Shown: positions 41,981 to 50,327, counted from the first letter of the stretch. The stretch is DNA of 64,000 nt from Lentzea alba (GCF_011067745.1 NZ_JAAMPJ010000004.1:124001-188000), one strand, 5' to 3'. Program-made: numbers and translations. The notes: generated by a model not told the origin, from the sequence alone.

Positions 41981-42859
41981 TTGTTGCGTTCCAGGGTCCG
42001 CGCGCTGCGTCATGGTGTCCTCGCCACGGCGATCGTGCTGTTCGTCTGCCTCGTGGTCGGGCTGTTCTCGTGGCTGTCCTATTCGGACTCACGTGCCGAG
42101 CTGGCGTCGCTGACGTCCCGCGAGGTCGGCTCGGTCGTGTCCTATTCGGACGGTTCCGTCGAGGTGCGCTGGCCGTCGGGTTCCGCGCGCGTCCCGTACG
42201 AGGACGGCGCACGGTACGTGGGGCGGCAGACGCAGGTGGCGTTCGATCCCGCGGACCCGTCCCGTGCCGTGATTCCCGGCTCGGACCTGTTCCTGGAGAC
42301 CGATCGCGCGCTGGGCGGGGTGACGTTCTCGCTGGCGGTGGCGTTGCTGGTGGTTCTTGCCGGTGTGGTGCGAGTGCTGTTCGCCGTTCGGTCCGCGCGG
42401 GCCGAGCCGGTCACGGTGTCCGTGCGGCGGATCCGGTTGCAGTCCGGGCTGATGGTGCGGTCGTGGCTGGAGATCGACGGTCCGGTCGAGCGGTGGCTGC
42501 CCGTCTTCTACGACCCGGTGCTCGTGACGCTGCCGTCGCCGGTCGACGTCGAGCTGCGCGGCGGCCGGGTCGCCGTGGTGGACGGCGTGACGATCTACCC
42601 GTCCGGCCGGGCGGTGACGAAGCACCCGCGGGGCCGGCGTCTCGACAACCCCGCGCAGCCCGACCCGGAGACGCGGGCGCCACGCGGTTTGCTCGCCCAG
42701 CTGCGGGTGGACGCGGTGTTCATGGTGCCGGCGCCGTTCGTCGGCATGTTCTGGGCCTACCTCGACGGCAGCGGGTTCACCGGCTGGATCACGGCGACGG
42801 TGGTCGCCGCCGTGCTGGGCCTGTGGTGGGGTGCGTTCCGAGGCTCAGACCCGTCGTAA
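41981..42859 (+). CDS. DUF3592-like membrane protein
   Basis: The 292-residue protein has about four membrane segments: residues 12-34, two near 110-135 and a pair at the C-terminus (VFMVPAPFVGMFWAYLDG, then ITATVVAAVLGLWWG). An extracellular or lumenal loop of about 75 residues after helix 1 (SYSDGSVEVRWPSGSARVPY, VAFDPADPSRAVIPG) is typical of DUF3592 proteins. TTG 41981 is chosen because GGAG lies 6 bases before it; TTGs at 41969 and 41984 are alternatives. It lies 43 bases before the caspase-like gene on the same strand and may be its membrane partner; this is inference. Confidence 0.65.
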   Translation: MLRSRVRALRHGVLATAIVLFVCLVVGLFSWLSYSDSRAELASLTSREVGSVVSYSDGSVEVRWPSGSARVPYEDGARYVGRQTQVAFDPADPSRAVIPGSDLFLETDRALGGVTFSLAVALLVVLAGVVRVLFAVRSARAEPVTVSVRRIRLQSGLMVRSWLEIDGPVERWLPVFYDPVLVTLPSPVDVELRGGRVAVVDGVTIYPSGRAVTKHPRGRRLDNPAQPDPETRAPRGLLAQLRVDAVFMVPAPFVGMFWAYLDGSGFTGWITATVVAAVLGLWWGAFRGSDPS

Positions 42860-42902
42860 TGCTTTGCGGTTGCTGAACGACCTCCTTCCGTAGGAGGCCG
42901 CT

Positions 42903-45617
42903 ATGACCGACGTCACACTGCGCGTTCACGAGGACGGGGCCGACGACGAGCGCATCGAGGAGCTCACCGCGTTCCTGCGGTCCGAGCTCCAGGAGTTCGC
43001 CGCTGTCTCCGGAGTTCCCGTCGCCGCTCCCGAAGGAGCCAAAGCCCTCGACCTGAACGAGCTGGGCACCCTGCTGACCACGGTGTCCCAGTCCACCGTC
43101 CTGGCCGCCCTGATCAACGCCGTGTCCTCGTGGCTCGGCCAGCGCCGCGAACGTTCCGTGACCATCGAAGCCGACGGCGACACCCTGGAACTCACCGGCG
43201 CCCCCTCGCAAGCCGAGCTCGCCCAGCGGTCCGCCTGGCTGGGCCGCCACCTGCACCGCTACGCGTTGATCATCGCCAGCTACGAGTTCGCCGACCCCGG
43301 CCTGTCCTCGCTGCGCGCCCCCGCCCACGACGCCGCCCGCCTCGGCGAGGTCCTCGCCGACCCGCGCATCGGCGGCTTCGACGTCCGCACCCTGATCAAC
43401 ACCTCGGCCGCCGAGGTGAACGAGGCCGTCGAGGACTTCTTCGCCGACCGCGAACCCGACGACCTCCTGGTCCTGCACTTCTCCGGCCACGGCGTGAAAG
43501 ACGAGGCGGGCGAACTCCACTTCGCGACCTCGGGCACCAAACTGTCCCGCCTGGCCGGCACCGCCGTGTCCGCCGACTTCGTGGCCCGCCGCATGAACCG
43601 CTCCCGCTCGCGCCGCATCGTGCTGCTGCTGGACTGCTGCTACTCCGGCGCGTTCGGCCGGGGCATGGTCGCCCGCGCCGGCGGTTCCGTGGGCATCGAG
43701 GAACAGTTCGGCGGCAGCGGCCGAGCCGTCATCACCGCCTCGTCGGCCATGGAATACGCCTTCGAGGGAGCCTCGGTGGCCGACACCTCCGAAGGCGAAC
43801 CGTCCGTGTTCACCTCGGCCCTGGTCGAGGGCCTGGAATCCGGCGACGCCGACCGCGACCAGGACGGCCACGTAGGCCTCGACGAACTCTACGAATACGT
43901 CTACGACCGCGTCCGCCGCGTGACACCGCACCAAACCCCGGGCAAGTGGATGCTCGACGTGCGCGGCGACCTGCGCATCGCCCGCCGCGCCCGCCCGGTC
44001 ACGGTGCCCGCGCCGCTGCCCTCGGAACTGCAGGACGCCATCGACCACTCGCTGCCCGGCGTGCGGGCGGGCGCGATTCCGGAGCTGCGCCGGATGCTTT
44101 CGGTCGCGCACGAGGGACGGGTGCTGGCGGCGCGGCTCGCGTTGGGGCGGCTGGCGGAGGACGACAGCCGGATGGTGGCGGCCGCGGCCCGCAAGGCGTT
44201 GGGGGAGCACGGAGAGACAGGGGAGTGGACGAACCTCGGCGGGCACTCGGGGTCGGCGCCTACCTCGGCGGGTCGGGCAGGGAGCCCGGGTGCTGCGGCT
44301 GGGGCCAGTGCTGTGGCTGGGGCCGGTCGCGGCCAGGCTCGCGCAGGCGTCCCCCTCGATCGGGAACCCCCGCGTTCAACGGTACTCAGCGGGTCTGACA
44401 CTCCGGCGAAGTCGAGCGCGGGTGCGGCGACCGGCGGCGGTGTGGGTGGTTCGCGCGATGAAGGCCGCGATGAAGACGGTGTCAGGCGAGGCGGGGGATC
44501 CCGGCAGACCAGGATTGCTTCGGCAGCGTCTGGCTCGGCAGCGTCCGGTCAGGCTGCGACCGGCTCGGCCGCCTCCCGTCAGGTTGCGACTGAATCGGCC
44601 ACATCTGGTTCGGCTGCGTCCGGCTCGGTCCGGTCTGGTTCAGCTGCGTCCGGCTCGGCCCTGTCCGGTTCGGCCGTGTCCGACTCCGCTGTGTCCGGTT
44701 CGGCCGGCGGCCAGGACGTGCGGCGGACCGTGCGCACCGCGTCCGGCTCCGGCTCGGCCGCGTCCGGTCCCATCGCCAGGCCGGCACCGCCGACGTCAGC
44801 CGCCTCGGCCGGGTTCGTCGCCTCGCCGGAGAACATCAGGGCCGCCCTGCCCCGCGTCGTCGCGGGCCTCGCGCTGGCGCTGCTGCTGGTCGGTCTCGTG
44901 TCCGTCCCGGGCGGCGTGCTCGGCCACCTGGGCGACGCCACACCGAGTACGTGGCTGTTCGGCTCGTTGTGGCCGTGGGCGCTGGTGGCGGCGACGTTCG
45001 TGCTCGTGTGCCGCGACCACCCGTGGGTGCCCGGCGCCGCGCTCGGACTGCTGGCTGGTCTCACCGGTCTGCTCGGCGGCAGCGGCTGGACCTATGCGTG
45101 GTTCCTGCTCGGGATCGCCGCGGTGGTCGTCGCGGTCGCCTTCCAGGCCAGCCCGTGGTGGCTCGCGGCGGCAGGTGGCGCGCTAGGTGCGGCCGGCCTC
45201 GTCGTGGTCGCGTCGGGGGCCGACGAGCTGGCGACGATCAGCGGTGACGGACAGGACGTGGTGTTCCTGATCGCGGCAGCCGGTCTCGTCGCGCTCGCGG
45301 GCTACCGGACCTGGCACGAACGGGCGTGGGGCAGCGCGATCGCACCGGTCCTGCTGCTCCTGGACGCGGTCCTGCACCTGACGGACGCCCCGCTGTTCGT
45401 CACCCAAGCGAGCCTGGCCGGACTGGTCGTGGTCCCGTTGATCGCCGCGTTGACCGGTGGCACAGCCAGATTTGCTGGGTATCTCGCTGTTGCCGCGGGA
45501 CTGCTCGTGCGCGCCAACGAGTACGTGTCCGCCAACGAACCGTCGTTCACGACCGTCGCCCACGTGACGTTGCCGCTGGCGGCCGCGATCGTCGCCTACT
45601 TCTCGCGTTCGCGCTGA
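42903..45617 (+). CDS. Membrane-anchored caspase-like protease with effector-associated N-terminus
   Basis: The 904-residue protein has four parts. Residues 1-105 (VTLRVHEDGADDERIEELTA and so on) look like the EACC1-type effector-associated component. Residues 110-370 form a peptidase C14/metacaspase-like domain with catalytic His196 in HFSGHGVKD and Cys246 in LLDCCYSGAF, plus a calcium-loop-like DADRDQDGHVGLDEL. Residues 375-435 form a HEAT-like helical segment. A disordered linker includes a pentapeptide repeat (540-599), and about eight membrane helices fill 650-904. The ATG follows CGTAGGAGG. Caspase-like proteins with such N-termini are linked to regulated death and conflict systems in multicellular bacteria. 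No NTPase or nucleotide cyclase partner is adjacent. Confidence 0.82.
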   Translation: MTDVTLRVHEDGADDERIEELTAFLRSELQEFAAVSGVPVAAPEGAKALDLNELGTLLTTVSQSTVLAALINAVSSWLGQRRERSVTIEADGDTLELTGAPSQAELAQRSAWLGRHLHRYALIIASYEFADPGLSSLRAPAHDAARLGEVLADPRIGGFDVRTLINTSAAEVNEAVEDFFADREPDDLLVLHFSGHGVKDEAGELHFATSGTKLSRLAGTAVSADFVARRMNRSRSRRIVLLLDCCYSGAFGRGMVARAGGSVGIEEQFGGSGRAVITASSAMEYAFEGASVADTSEGEPSVFTSALVEGLESGDADRDQDGHVGLDELYEYVYDRVRRVTPHQTPGKWMLDVRGDLRIARRARPVTVPAPLPSELQDAIDHSLPGVRAGAIPELRRMLSVAHEGRVLAARLALGRLAEDDSRMVAAAARKALGEHGETGEWTNLGGHSGSAPTSAGRAGSPGAAAGASAVAGAGRGQARAGVPLDREPPRSTVLSGSDTPAKSSAGAATGGGVGGSRDEGRDEDGVRRGGGSRQTRIASAASGSAASGQAATGSAASRQVATESATSGSAASGSVRSGSAASGSALSGSAVSDSAVSGSAGGQDVRRTVRTASGSGSAASGPIARPAPPTSAASAGFVASPENIRAALPRVVAGLALALLLVGLVSVPGGVLGHLGDATPSTWLFGSLWPWALVAATFVLVCRDHPWVPGAALGLLAGLTGLLGGSGWTYAWFLLGIAAVVVAVAFQASPWWLAAAGGALGAAGLVVVASGADELATISGDGQDVVFLIAAAGLVALAGYRTWHERAWGSAIAPVLLLLDAVLHLTDAPLFVTQASLAGLVVVPLIAALTGGTARFAGYLAVAAGLLVRANEYVSANEPSFTTVAHVTLPLAAAIVAYFSRSR
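44520..44699 (+). repeat. 15-base tandem repeat coding (SAASG)n in the caspase linker
   Basis: Twelve consecutive 15-base units encode variants of Ser-Ala-Ala-Ser-Gly (SAASG, QAATG, SAASR, SATSG, SVRSG, SALSG, SAVSD and so on), close to the pattern tcggctgcgtccggt. The unit keeps the reading frame, so copy number can change without breaking the gene. It separates the protease part from the membrane part. Confidence 0.85.
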
Positions 45618-46528
45618 TTCTTGCGTCGCTTGCCCTCGTGCATCGCGACCACCCGCGCGACCGGGATGGTGTGGCCCTGCGCGATCAGGTCGTCCGGCAG
45701 GCGTTGCGGCGCAGGCATCAGCGACGTCCACGGGTCGCCGTCGAACCTGGTCCGGACGGTGAAGTCGGCCGGGGTCACGTCGCGCAGCGAGTCCCACGGC
45801 ACCGGGAACGAGATCGGCAGGCCCTCGCGCAGGCGCGGGCTGTAGGCGGCGACGACCGTGGCACCCCAGGCGCGCGTCGAGTCGAGGAACACCTTCCCTT
45901 CCCGATCGGCCCGGATGTAGGCGGTGGTGGCGATCTCCGGGTTGAGCTTCTCCGCCCGCGCGGCCACCGCCCGCGTCGCCGCGGCCACGTCGTCGGGGTC
46001 GTGCTGCTCCAGCGGCACGAAGATGTGCACGCCCTTGGCGCCGCTGGTCTTGATCGCGCCGTCCAGACCGGCCTGGGCCAGTGCCTCGCGGATCAGGAAC
46101 GCCGACTCGACCACCACGTCGAAACCGGAGCCCTCCGGCGGGTCGATGTCGAGCACCATGTGCGTCTGGTGGTCACCCAGGAATAGAGGTACGTGGTACT
46201 CGACCGCGCGCTGGTTCGCGAACCACATGAGCGTCTGCTTGTCGTCGCACAGCGCGTACTTGATCTTGCGGTGCGACGCCTCGGCCCAGACCTCGACGGT
46301 CTTGACGTAGTCCGGCGTGTACTTGGGAACGTTCTTCTGCATGAACGGGTCCTGGCCGCCCTGGGATCCCTTTCTGGGCAGGATCCGCCACACCGACAGC
46401 GGCCGCCCGGCGAGCACCGGCACGAACCGATCGGCGACGAAGTCCAGGTACTCGACCAGGTCACCCTTGATCGTGCCACCGAACAGCGGCTGGTCGAGCG
46501 AGGAGAACTTCATGGCCTCACTGTTCAT
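45596..46528 (-). CDS. LigD-type primase-polymerase, second of a tandem pair
   Basis: The 310-residue protein is an archaeo-eukaryotic primase-polymerase of the LigD PolDom family. The metal-binding pair is Asp127/Asp129 in VLDIDPPEG, followed by LDGAIKTSGAKGVHIFVPL and the FLDSTRAWGATVVAAYS motif. It is a stand-alone polymerase without ligase or phosphoesterase domains. ATG 46528 overlaps the first polymerase gene by 11 bases; ATG 46513 is the alternative. The C-terminus is basic (KRRKNQREREK). Its 3' end overlaps the convergent caspase gene by 22 bases. PolDoms add nucleotides during end joining or repair. Confidence 0.88.
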   Translation of the reverse strand: MNSEAMKFSSLDQPLFGGTIKGDLVEYLDFVADRFVPVLAGRPLSVWRILPRKGSQGGQDPFMQKNVPKYTPDYVKTVEVWAEASHRKIKYALCDDKQTLMWFANQRAVEYHVPLFLGDHQTHMVLDIDPPEGSGFDVVVESAFLIREALAQAGLDGAIKTSGAKGVHIFVPLEQHDPDDVAAATRAVAARAEKLNPEIATTAYIRADREGKVFLDSTRAWGATVVAAYSPRLREGLPISFPVPWDSLRDVTPADFTVRTRFDGDPWTSLMPAPQRLPDDLIAQGHTIPVARVVAMHEGKRRKNQREREK

Positions 46529-47462
46529 CAGGAACCTCGAGTTCGTCTCGGGCAGCCCATTCCAACAGAGGTTCGATCGACCACACCGCATCGTCGATGC
46601 CGGCGTGCAGGTCGCCCAGTTCGGCGAAGCGCTTCGGCACGGTGGCGATGGTGAAGTCGCGCGGGTCGACGTCCGGGATCTCGTCCCAGCGGATCGGCGT
46701 CGACACCGTGGCCTCGGGATACCCGCGCACCGAATAGGCCGAGGCGATCGTGTGGTCGCGGGCGTTCTGGTTGTAGTCCACGAAAACCAGCGCCGGATCG
46801 CGGTCCTTGCGCCACCACGTGGTCTCGACGTCGTCGGGCGCGCGCCGTTCGACCTCGCGGGCGAACGCCAGCGCCGCCGTCCGCACGTCCTGGTGGCCGA
46901 AGTCCGGCTTGATCCGCACGTAGACGTGCAGGCCCTTGCTGCCGGACGTCTTCGGGAACCCGACCGCGCCGAGTTCCGCGAGCACCTCCCGCACCACGCC
47001 CGCCACCCTTTTGACCCGGTCGAACGTGCACGTGGGGCCGGGATCGAGGTCGATGCGCCACTCGTCGGGCTTCTCGGTGTCGGCCGCGCGCGAGTTCCAC
47101 GGGTGAAACTCCACAGTGGACATCTGCACGGCCCAGATCACGTCGGCGACGTGCGTGACGCAGAGTTCGTCCGCGTGGCGGTTGTAGCGCGGAAAGTGCA
47201 CTCGCACGGTCCGCACCCACGGCGGTGCGCCGTGCGGAAGCCTTTTCTGGTGCACCTTCTCGCCGGTCACGCCCTCGGGAAAGCGGTGCAGCATGCACGG
47301 CCGTTCCCGCAGCGCGCGGACGATACCGTCACCGACGGACAGGTAGTAGTTCGCGAGATCCAGTTTCGTCTCGCCGCGCGCGGGAAAGTAGACGCGGTCG
47401 GGGTTGGAGATCCGCACGACGCGGTCCTCCACCTCGAGCTCCACAGCCGGGGACTTGCCCAT
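46518..47462 (-). CDS. LigD-type primase-polymerase, first of a tandem pair
   Basis: This 314-residue PolDom protein has the catalytic pair Asp138/Asp140 in RIDLDPG, and the typical TSGSKGLHVYVRIKP, VFVDYNQNARDHTIASAYSVR (in two halves) and STPIRWDEIPDVDP blocks. It starts with MGKSPAVELEVEDRVVRISN, the usual opening of stand-alone LigD polymerases. The EFHPWNSRAADTEKPDEW motif is well conserved. It is coupled to the second polymerase gene by an 11-base overlap. No Ku or ATP-dependent ligase gene is within the window, so the partners for non-homologous end joining are elsewhere or these enzymes act in another repair route. Confidence 0.9.
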   Translation of the reverse strand: MGKSPAVELEVEDRVVRISNPDRVYFPARGETKLDLANYYLSVGDGIVRALRERPCMLHRFPEGVTGEKVHQKRLPHGAPPWVRTVRVHFPRYNRHADELCVTHVADVIWAVQMSTVEFHPWNSRAADTEKPDEWRIDLDPGPTCTFDRVKRVAGVVREVLAELGAVGFPKTSGSKGLHVYVRIKPDFGHQDVRTAALAFAREVERRAPDDVETTWWRKDRDPALVFVDYNQNARDHTIASAYSVRGYPEATVSTPIRWDEIPDVDPRDFTIATVPKRFAELGDLHAGIDDAVWSIEPLLEWAARDELEVPDEQ

Positions 47463-47553
47463 GCCGACCAACCTAACCGTTCCCAAGCGTTTCCTCAGCC
47501 CGAACGGTGCCGGACGCCCGGTCCGGCCTTCACAGCCGCTGTAGTTTGCGGTT

Positions 47554-48195
47554 GTGGACCTTTTTTCGCTTTCCCTGGGGGCACTTCTCACGACGGTCGG
47601 CTCGCTGACGGACGAGGACTTCGCCCAGCCGTCCGGATGTGAGGGCTGGCTGGTGCGGGATCTGGTGTGCCACTTCGTGATCGACGCGCAGGACGTGCTG
47701 ATCACGCTGGTGACGCCGACCGCGGACGCCGTGACGCACGACGCCGTCACGTACTGGAAGGTCTCACATGAGCCGTCTGACGATCCGCTGGCGGCACTGA
47801 CCGTCCGGCTCGCCGCGGCCTACGGCGAGCCGTGGATGTTGAAGCACCACGTCGACGACGTGGGACAGGCGGCGTTGCGGGCCGCCGGGCTCGCCGATCC
47901 GACGCTCAAGGTCGGCACCCAGGACATGGTGCTGTGCACGTCCGGCTACCTGGGCGCGTACGTCTGGGAGTGGACGCTGCACCACCTCGACCTCGTTCGG
48001 CACCTGCCGCACCTGGCCGGCCCGCCCGCGGAACCCCTGGCCCGGTGCCGCGAGATGCTGGAACAGATCGCCGGCCCGTTCCCCGTTTCGTGGTCGTCCA
48101 CGGACGTGCTGCTGGTGGGAACGGGAAGGCGCGCCCCGACCGAGGCGGAGCGCGCCGAACTGGGTGGGATGGAGATCCCCTTCGTCCTGGGCTGA
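47554..48195 (+). CDS. DinB-like metalloenzyme, maleylpyruvate isomerase type (TIGR03083)
   Basis: The 213-residue protein has the mycothiol-dependent maleylpyruvate isomerase N-terminal (DinB-like, four-helix) domain. The key segment is GCEGWLVRDLVCHFVIDAQD near residue 30, with a conserved histidine as metal ligand, and a second histidine pair in WTLHHLDLV. Related enzymes use mycothiol as cofactor, in keeping with an actinomycete. The substrate is unknown. The start is GTG 47554. Confidence 0.82.
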   Translation: MDLFSLSLGALLTTVGSLTDEDFAQPSGCEGWLVRDLVCHFVIDAQDVLITLVTPTADAVTHDAVTYWKVSHEPSDDPLAALTVRLAAAYGEPWMLKHHVDDVGQAALRAAGLADPTLKVGTQDMVLCTSGYLGAYVWEWTLHHLDLVRHLPHLAGPPAEPLARCREMLEQIAGPFPVSWSSTDVLLVGTGRRAPTEAERAELGGMEIPFVLG

Positions 48196-48208
48196 GTTCA
48201 GCCGGAGA

Positions 48209-48592
48209 TCAGGACTCGTCTTCCTCTTCGAGGCGCGCCTTCTCCGCGAGCCGCGCCTCCTCGGCCTTGAACTCCTTGTAGGTGGCGCGCTCGCGGACCA
48301 GCCAGTCCGGGTTCTCGTCCTTGATCGCGTTGATCTGCTCGGTGGTCAGTGCGTCGGTGATGCCGGCGCGGACCAGGCCGGACGTCGAGATGCCCAGCTT
48401 CTGCGCGATGAGCTGCTTGGGGTGCGGGCCGTTGCGCCGCAGGTCCGCCAGCCACTGCGGCGGGTTGGCCTGCAGGTCGTTGAGCTCGTCGCGCGAGACG
48501 ACACCCGCCTGGAACTCCTCGGGCGTCGCCTCGAGGTACACGCCGAGCTTCTTGGCGGCGGTGGCGGGCTTCATGGTCTGCTGCGACTTCAT
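48209..48592 (-). CDS. DUF5997-family protein
   Basis: The 127-residue protein starts MKSQQTMKPATAAKKLGVYL and contains a lysine/asparagine-rich middle (NPPQWLADLRRNGPHPKQLI) and a charged helix at the end (ATYKEFKAEEARLAEKARL). This is the pattern of DUF5997, whose function is unknown. A helix-turn-helix-like stretch, AQKLGISTSGLVRAGI, near residue 65 suggests nucleic-acid binding. It is divergent, with 38 bases between starts, from a LysR-type ligand-binding protein that has no DNA-binding domain. The two may form one regulator in two chains. Confidence 0.8.
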   Translation of the reverse strand: MKSQQTMKPATAAKKLGVYLEATPEEFQAGVVSRDELNDLQANPPQWLADLRRNGPHPKQLIAQKLGISTSGLVRAGITDALTTEQINAIKDENPDWLVRERATYKEFKAEEARLAEKARLEEEDES

Positions 48593-48630
48593 GCGAAAAG
48601 GGTAACCGGCTCGTCCGGTAGCCTCAGCAC

Positions 48631-49338
48631 GTGACCGGATCGTTCACGCTCGCGTACGTCCCAGGCGTGACGCCGGGCAAGTGGGCACGGGTCTGGCAGG
48701 AACGCCTGCCGGAGACCGAGTTGACCCTCGTGCAGGTGACCGCCGCCGAAGCCGCGCAGATGGTGCGGTCCGGCGAGGCCGACGCCGCGCTGCTCAGGCT
48801 GCCCGGCGACCGCGAGGACCTGCACGCGATCCCGCTCTACACCGAGACGAGCGTGGTCGTGTTCCCCAAGGACCACGAGTTCGCCGCGGCCGACGAACTG
48901 TCCCTTGAGGACCTCGCGCCGCACGTCCTGTGGCAGCCGCTCGACGACACGCTCGACTGGGCCGCGCGGCCCGGCCAGCCGCCCGTCGAACGCCCGGAGA
49001 CCACCGCGGACGCCGTTCAGATCGTGGCCGCCGGCGTCGGCATGCTGGTCGTGCCGCAGTCGCTCGCGCGGCTGCACCACCGCAAGGACCTCAAGTACGT
49101 GCCGCTGCGCGACGCGCCGCAGTCCCGCGTCGCGCTGTCGTTCCCGATCCGCGACGAGAACCCCGAGCTGGTCGAGCACATGATCGGCATCGTCCGCGGG
49201 CGCACGGTCAACAGCACCCGCGGCCCGGAGCCCGTGCAGAAGAAGGCACAGCCGGCCAAGCAGCAACAGCGACGGGGACCCGCGGCCCAGCAGAAGAAGC
49301 AGCCCGCCAAGCGCGCGAAACCCCGTCGCGGCCGCTGA
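48631..49338 (+). CDS. LysR-type substrate-binding domain without DNA-binding domain
   Basis: The 235-residue protein has a type 2 periplasmic-binding fold as in LysR regulators (FTLAYVPGVTPGKWARVWQE, ADAALLRLPGDREDLHAIPL, VGMLVVPQSLARLHH), but the HTH that should come before it is absent. The last 40 residues are strongly basic (KKAQPAKQQQRRGPAAQQ, then KKQPAKRAKPRRGR), which could bind DNA or RNA non-specifically. It lacks a signal peptide. The start is GTG 48631. Its divergent DUF5997 neighbour carries an HTH-like segment, so a split regulator is a reasonable idea. Confidence 0.8.
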   Translation: MTGSFTLAYVPGVTPGKWARVWQERLPETELTLVQVTAAEAAQMVRSGEADAALLRLPGDREDLHAIPLYTETSVVVFPKDHEFAAADELSLEDLAPHVLWQPLDDTLDWAARPGQPPVERPETTADAVQIVAAGVGMLVVPQSLARLHHRKDLKYVPLRDAPQSRVALSFPIRDENPELVEHMIGIVRGRTVNSTRGPEPVQKKAQPAKQQQRRGPAAQQKKQPAKRAKPRRGR

Positions 49339-49379
49339 CACCTATTCGTCCACTGAGGACGGTTCGGCCGAGTGCCGGT

Positions 49380-49802
49380 TCACTTGTTCTGGGCGGCGAT
49401 CTGGTCGCGGAGGCGGTCCTCCTGCGCCTGGATCTCCGGCGTGACGATGTCCGCGAACGCCTCGGGGCCGTGGATCTGCCGGATCTCGACCTCGCCGGCC
49501 TGGAACGGCGCCTTCTTCAGCCACTCCACGGCGTCCTGCAGGGACGGCAGCTCCCAGATCCAGAAGCCCGCGATCAGCTCCTTGGCCTCGGTGAACGGCC
49601 CGTCGATGACCGTCGTCCCGCCCTTCGCGTCGAACGCCACCCGCGCGCCCTTGTCGCTCGGGTAGAGGCCGTCACCCGCGAGCATCACGCCGGCCTTCAC
49701 CAGCTCCTCGTTGTAGTTCCCCATCGCGGCGAGCTCTTCGGCCGTGGGCATGACGCTGTTCTCGGTGTCCTCGTTCGCCTTGACGATGACCATGAACCGC
49801 AT
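49380..49802 (-). CDS. YCII-related protein with DGPF motif
   Basis: The 140-residue protein opens MRFMVIVKANEDTENSVMPT and carries VIDGPFTEAKELIAGFWIWE, the DGPF/YCII signature. Such proteins have a ferredoxin-like fold; their reaction is unknown. DGPF genes are classical partners of ECF42 sigma factors. Here no sigma gene is adjacent, but the upstream region has a TGTCGA-like/CGACG promoter (CGTCGA at the -35 position) with the same spacing as at the DoxX locus. The ribosome site is CGAGGAGATCGAG. Confidence 0.88.
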   Translation of the reverse strand: MRFMVIVKANEDTENSVMPTAEELAAMGNYNEELVKAGVMLAGDGLYPSDKGARVAFDAKGGTTVIDGPFTEAKELIAGFWIWELPSLQDAVEWLKKAPFQAGEVEIRQIHGPEAFADIVTPEIQAQEDRLRDQIAAQNK

Positions 49803-49849
49803 CTCGATCTCCTCGTGTCCGGTGTCTGTCCGGTGCGTTTCTACCTAGC

Positions 49850-49877
49850 CGTCGATCGGCGGAGCCGCGTTTCGACG
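49850..49877 (-). promoter_or_regulatory. ECF42-type promoter before the YCII gene
   Basis: On the minus strand, CGTCGAAA (49877 downward) is followed 23 bases later by CGACG (49854-49850), and the gene starts about 48 bases further. The spacing equals that of the element at 29764. The -35 differs from TGTCGA only in its first base. Confidence 0.55.
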
Positions 49878-49934
49878 AGCGTCGGCCGAATGTGACCGCC
49901 ATCACACCATTGGGTGCGCGGTTACGCTGGGTCC

Positions 49935-50327
49935 ATGCGCGAAGACGTCGACTGGATCCTCGAGAACTGCCAGGTCTGGGCCGTCGTGGGGCTCGCGGAC
50001 AACCCGTCCCGCGCGGCTCACGGCGTCGCGCGATTCCTGCAGCAGCGCGGCAAGAAGATCGTGCCGGTGCACCCGTCGGCCGAGACCGTGCACGGTGAGC
50101 AGGGGTACGCGACGCTGGCGGACATCCCGTTCTCCGTCGACGTCGTGGACGTGTTCCGCCGTTCGGAGGACGCCGGCCAGTTCGTGGACGAGGCCGTCGC
50201 GATCGGCGCGAAGGCCGTGTGGTTCCAGCTCGGCGTGGTCGACGACGAGGCGTACCGACGGGCGAAGGACGCCGGGTTGCGGATGGTGATGGACGTTTGT
50301 CCCGCGATCGAGTGGCGTTCGCGGTGA
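49935..50327 (+). CDS. CoA-binding-fold protein (YccU-like)
   Basis: The 130-residue protein is a Rossmann-fold CoA-binding protein of the YccU type. It shows WAVVGLADNPSRAAHGVARF near residue 15, KIVPVHPSAETVHGEQGYAT, IPFSVDVVDVFRRSEDAG and a final MDVCPAIEW. The reaction is unknown; proteins of this fold bind CoA or dinucleotides. ATG 49935 is chosen at the start of the conserved domain. Confidence 0.87.
   Translation: MREDVDWILENCQVWAVVGLADNPSRAAHGVARFLQQRGKKIVPVHPSAETVHGEQGYATLADIPFSVDVVDVFRRSEDAGQFVDEAVAIGAKAVWFQLGVVDDEAYRRAKDAGLRMVMDVCPAIEWRSR

Noticed and set aside
44520-44699. CRISPR-like array
   Set aside because: The 15-base repeats have no spacers and are in frame with the caspase gene, encoding a low-complexity linker.
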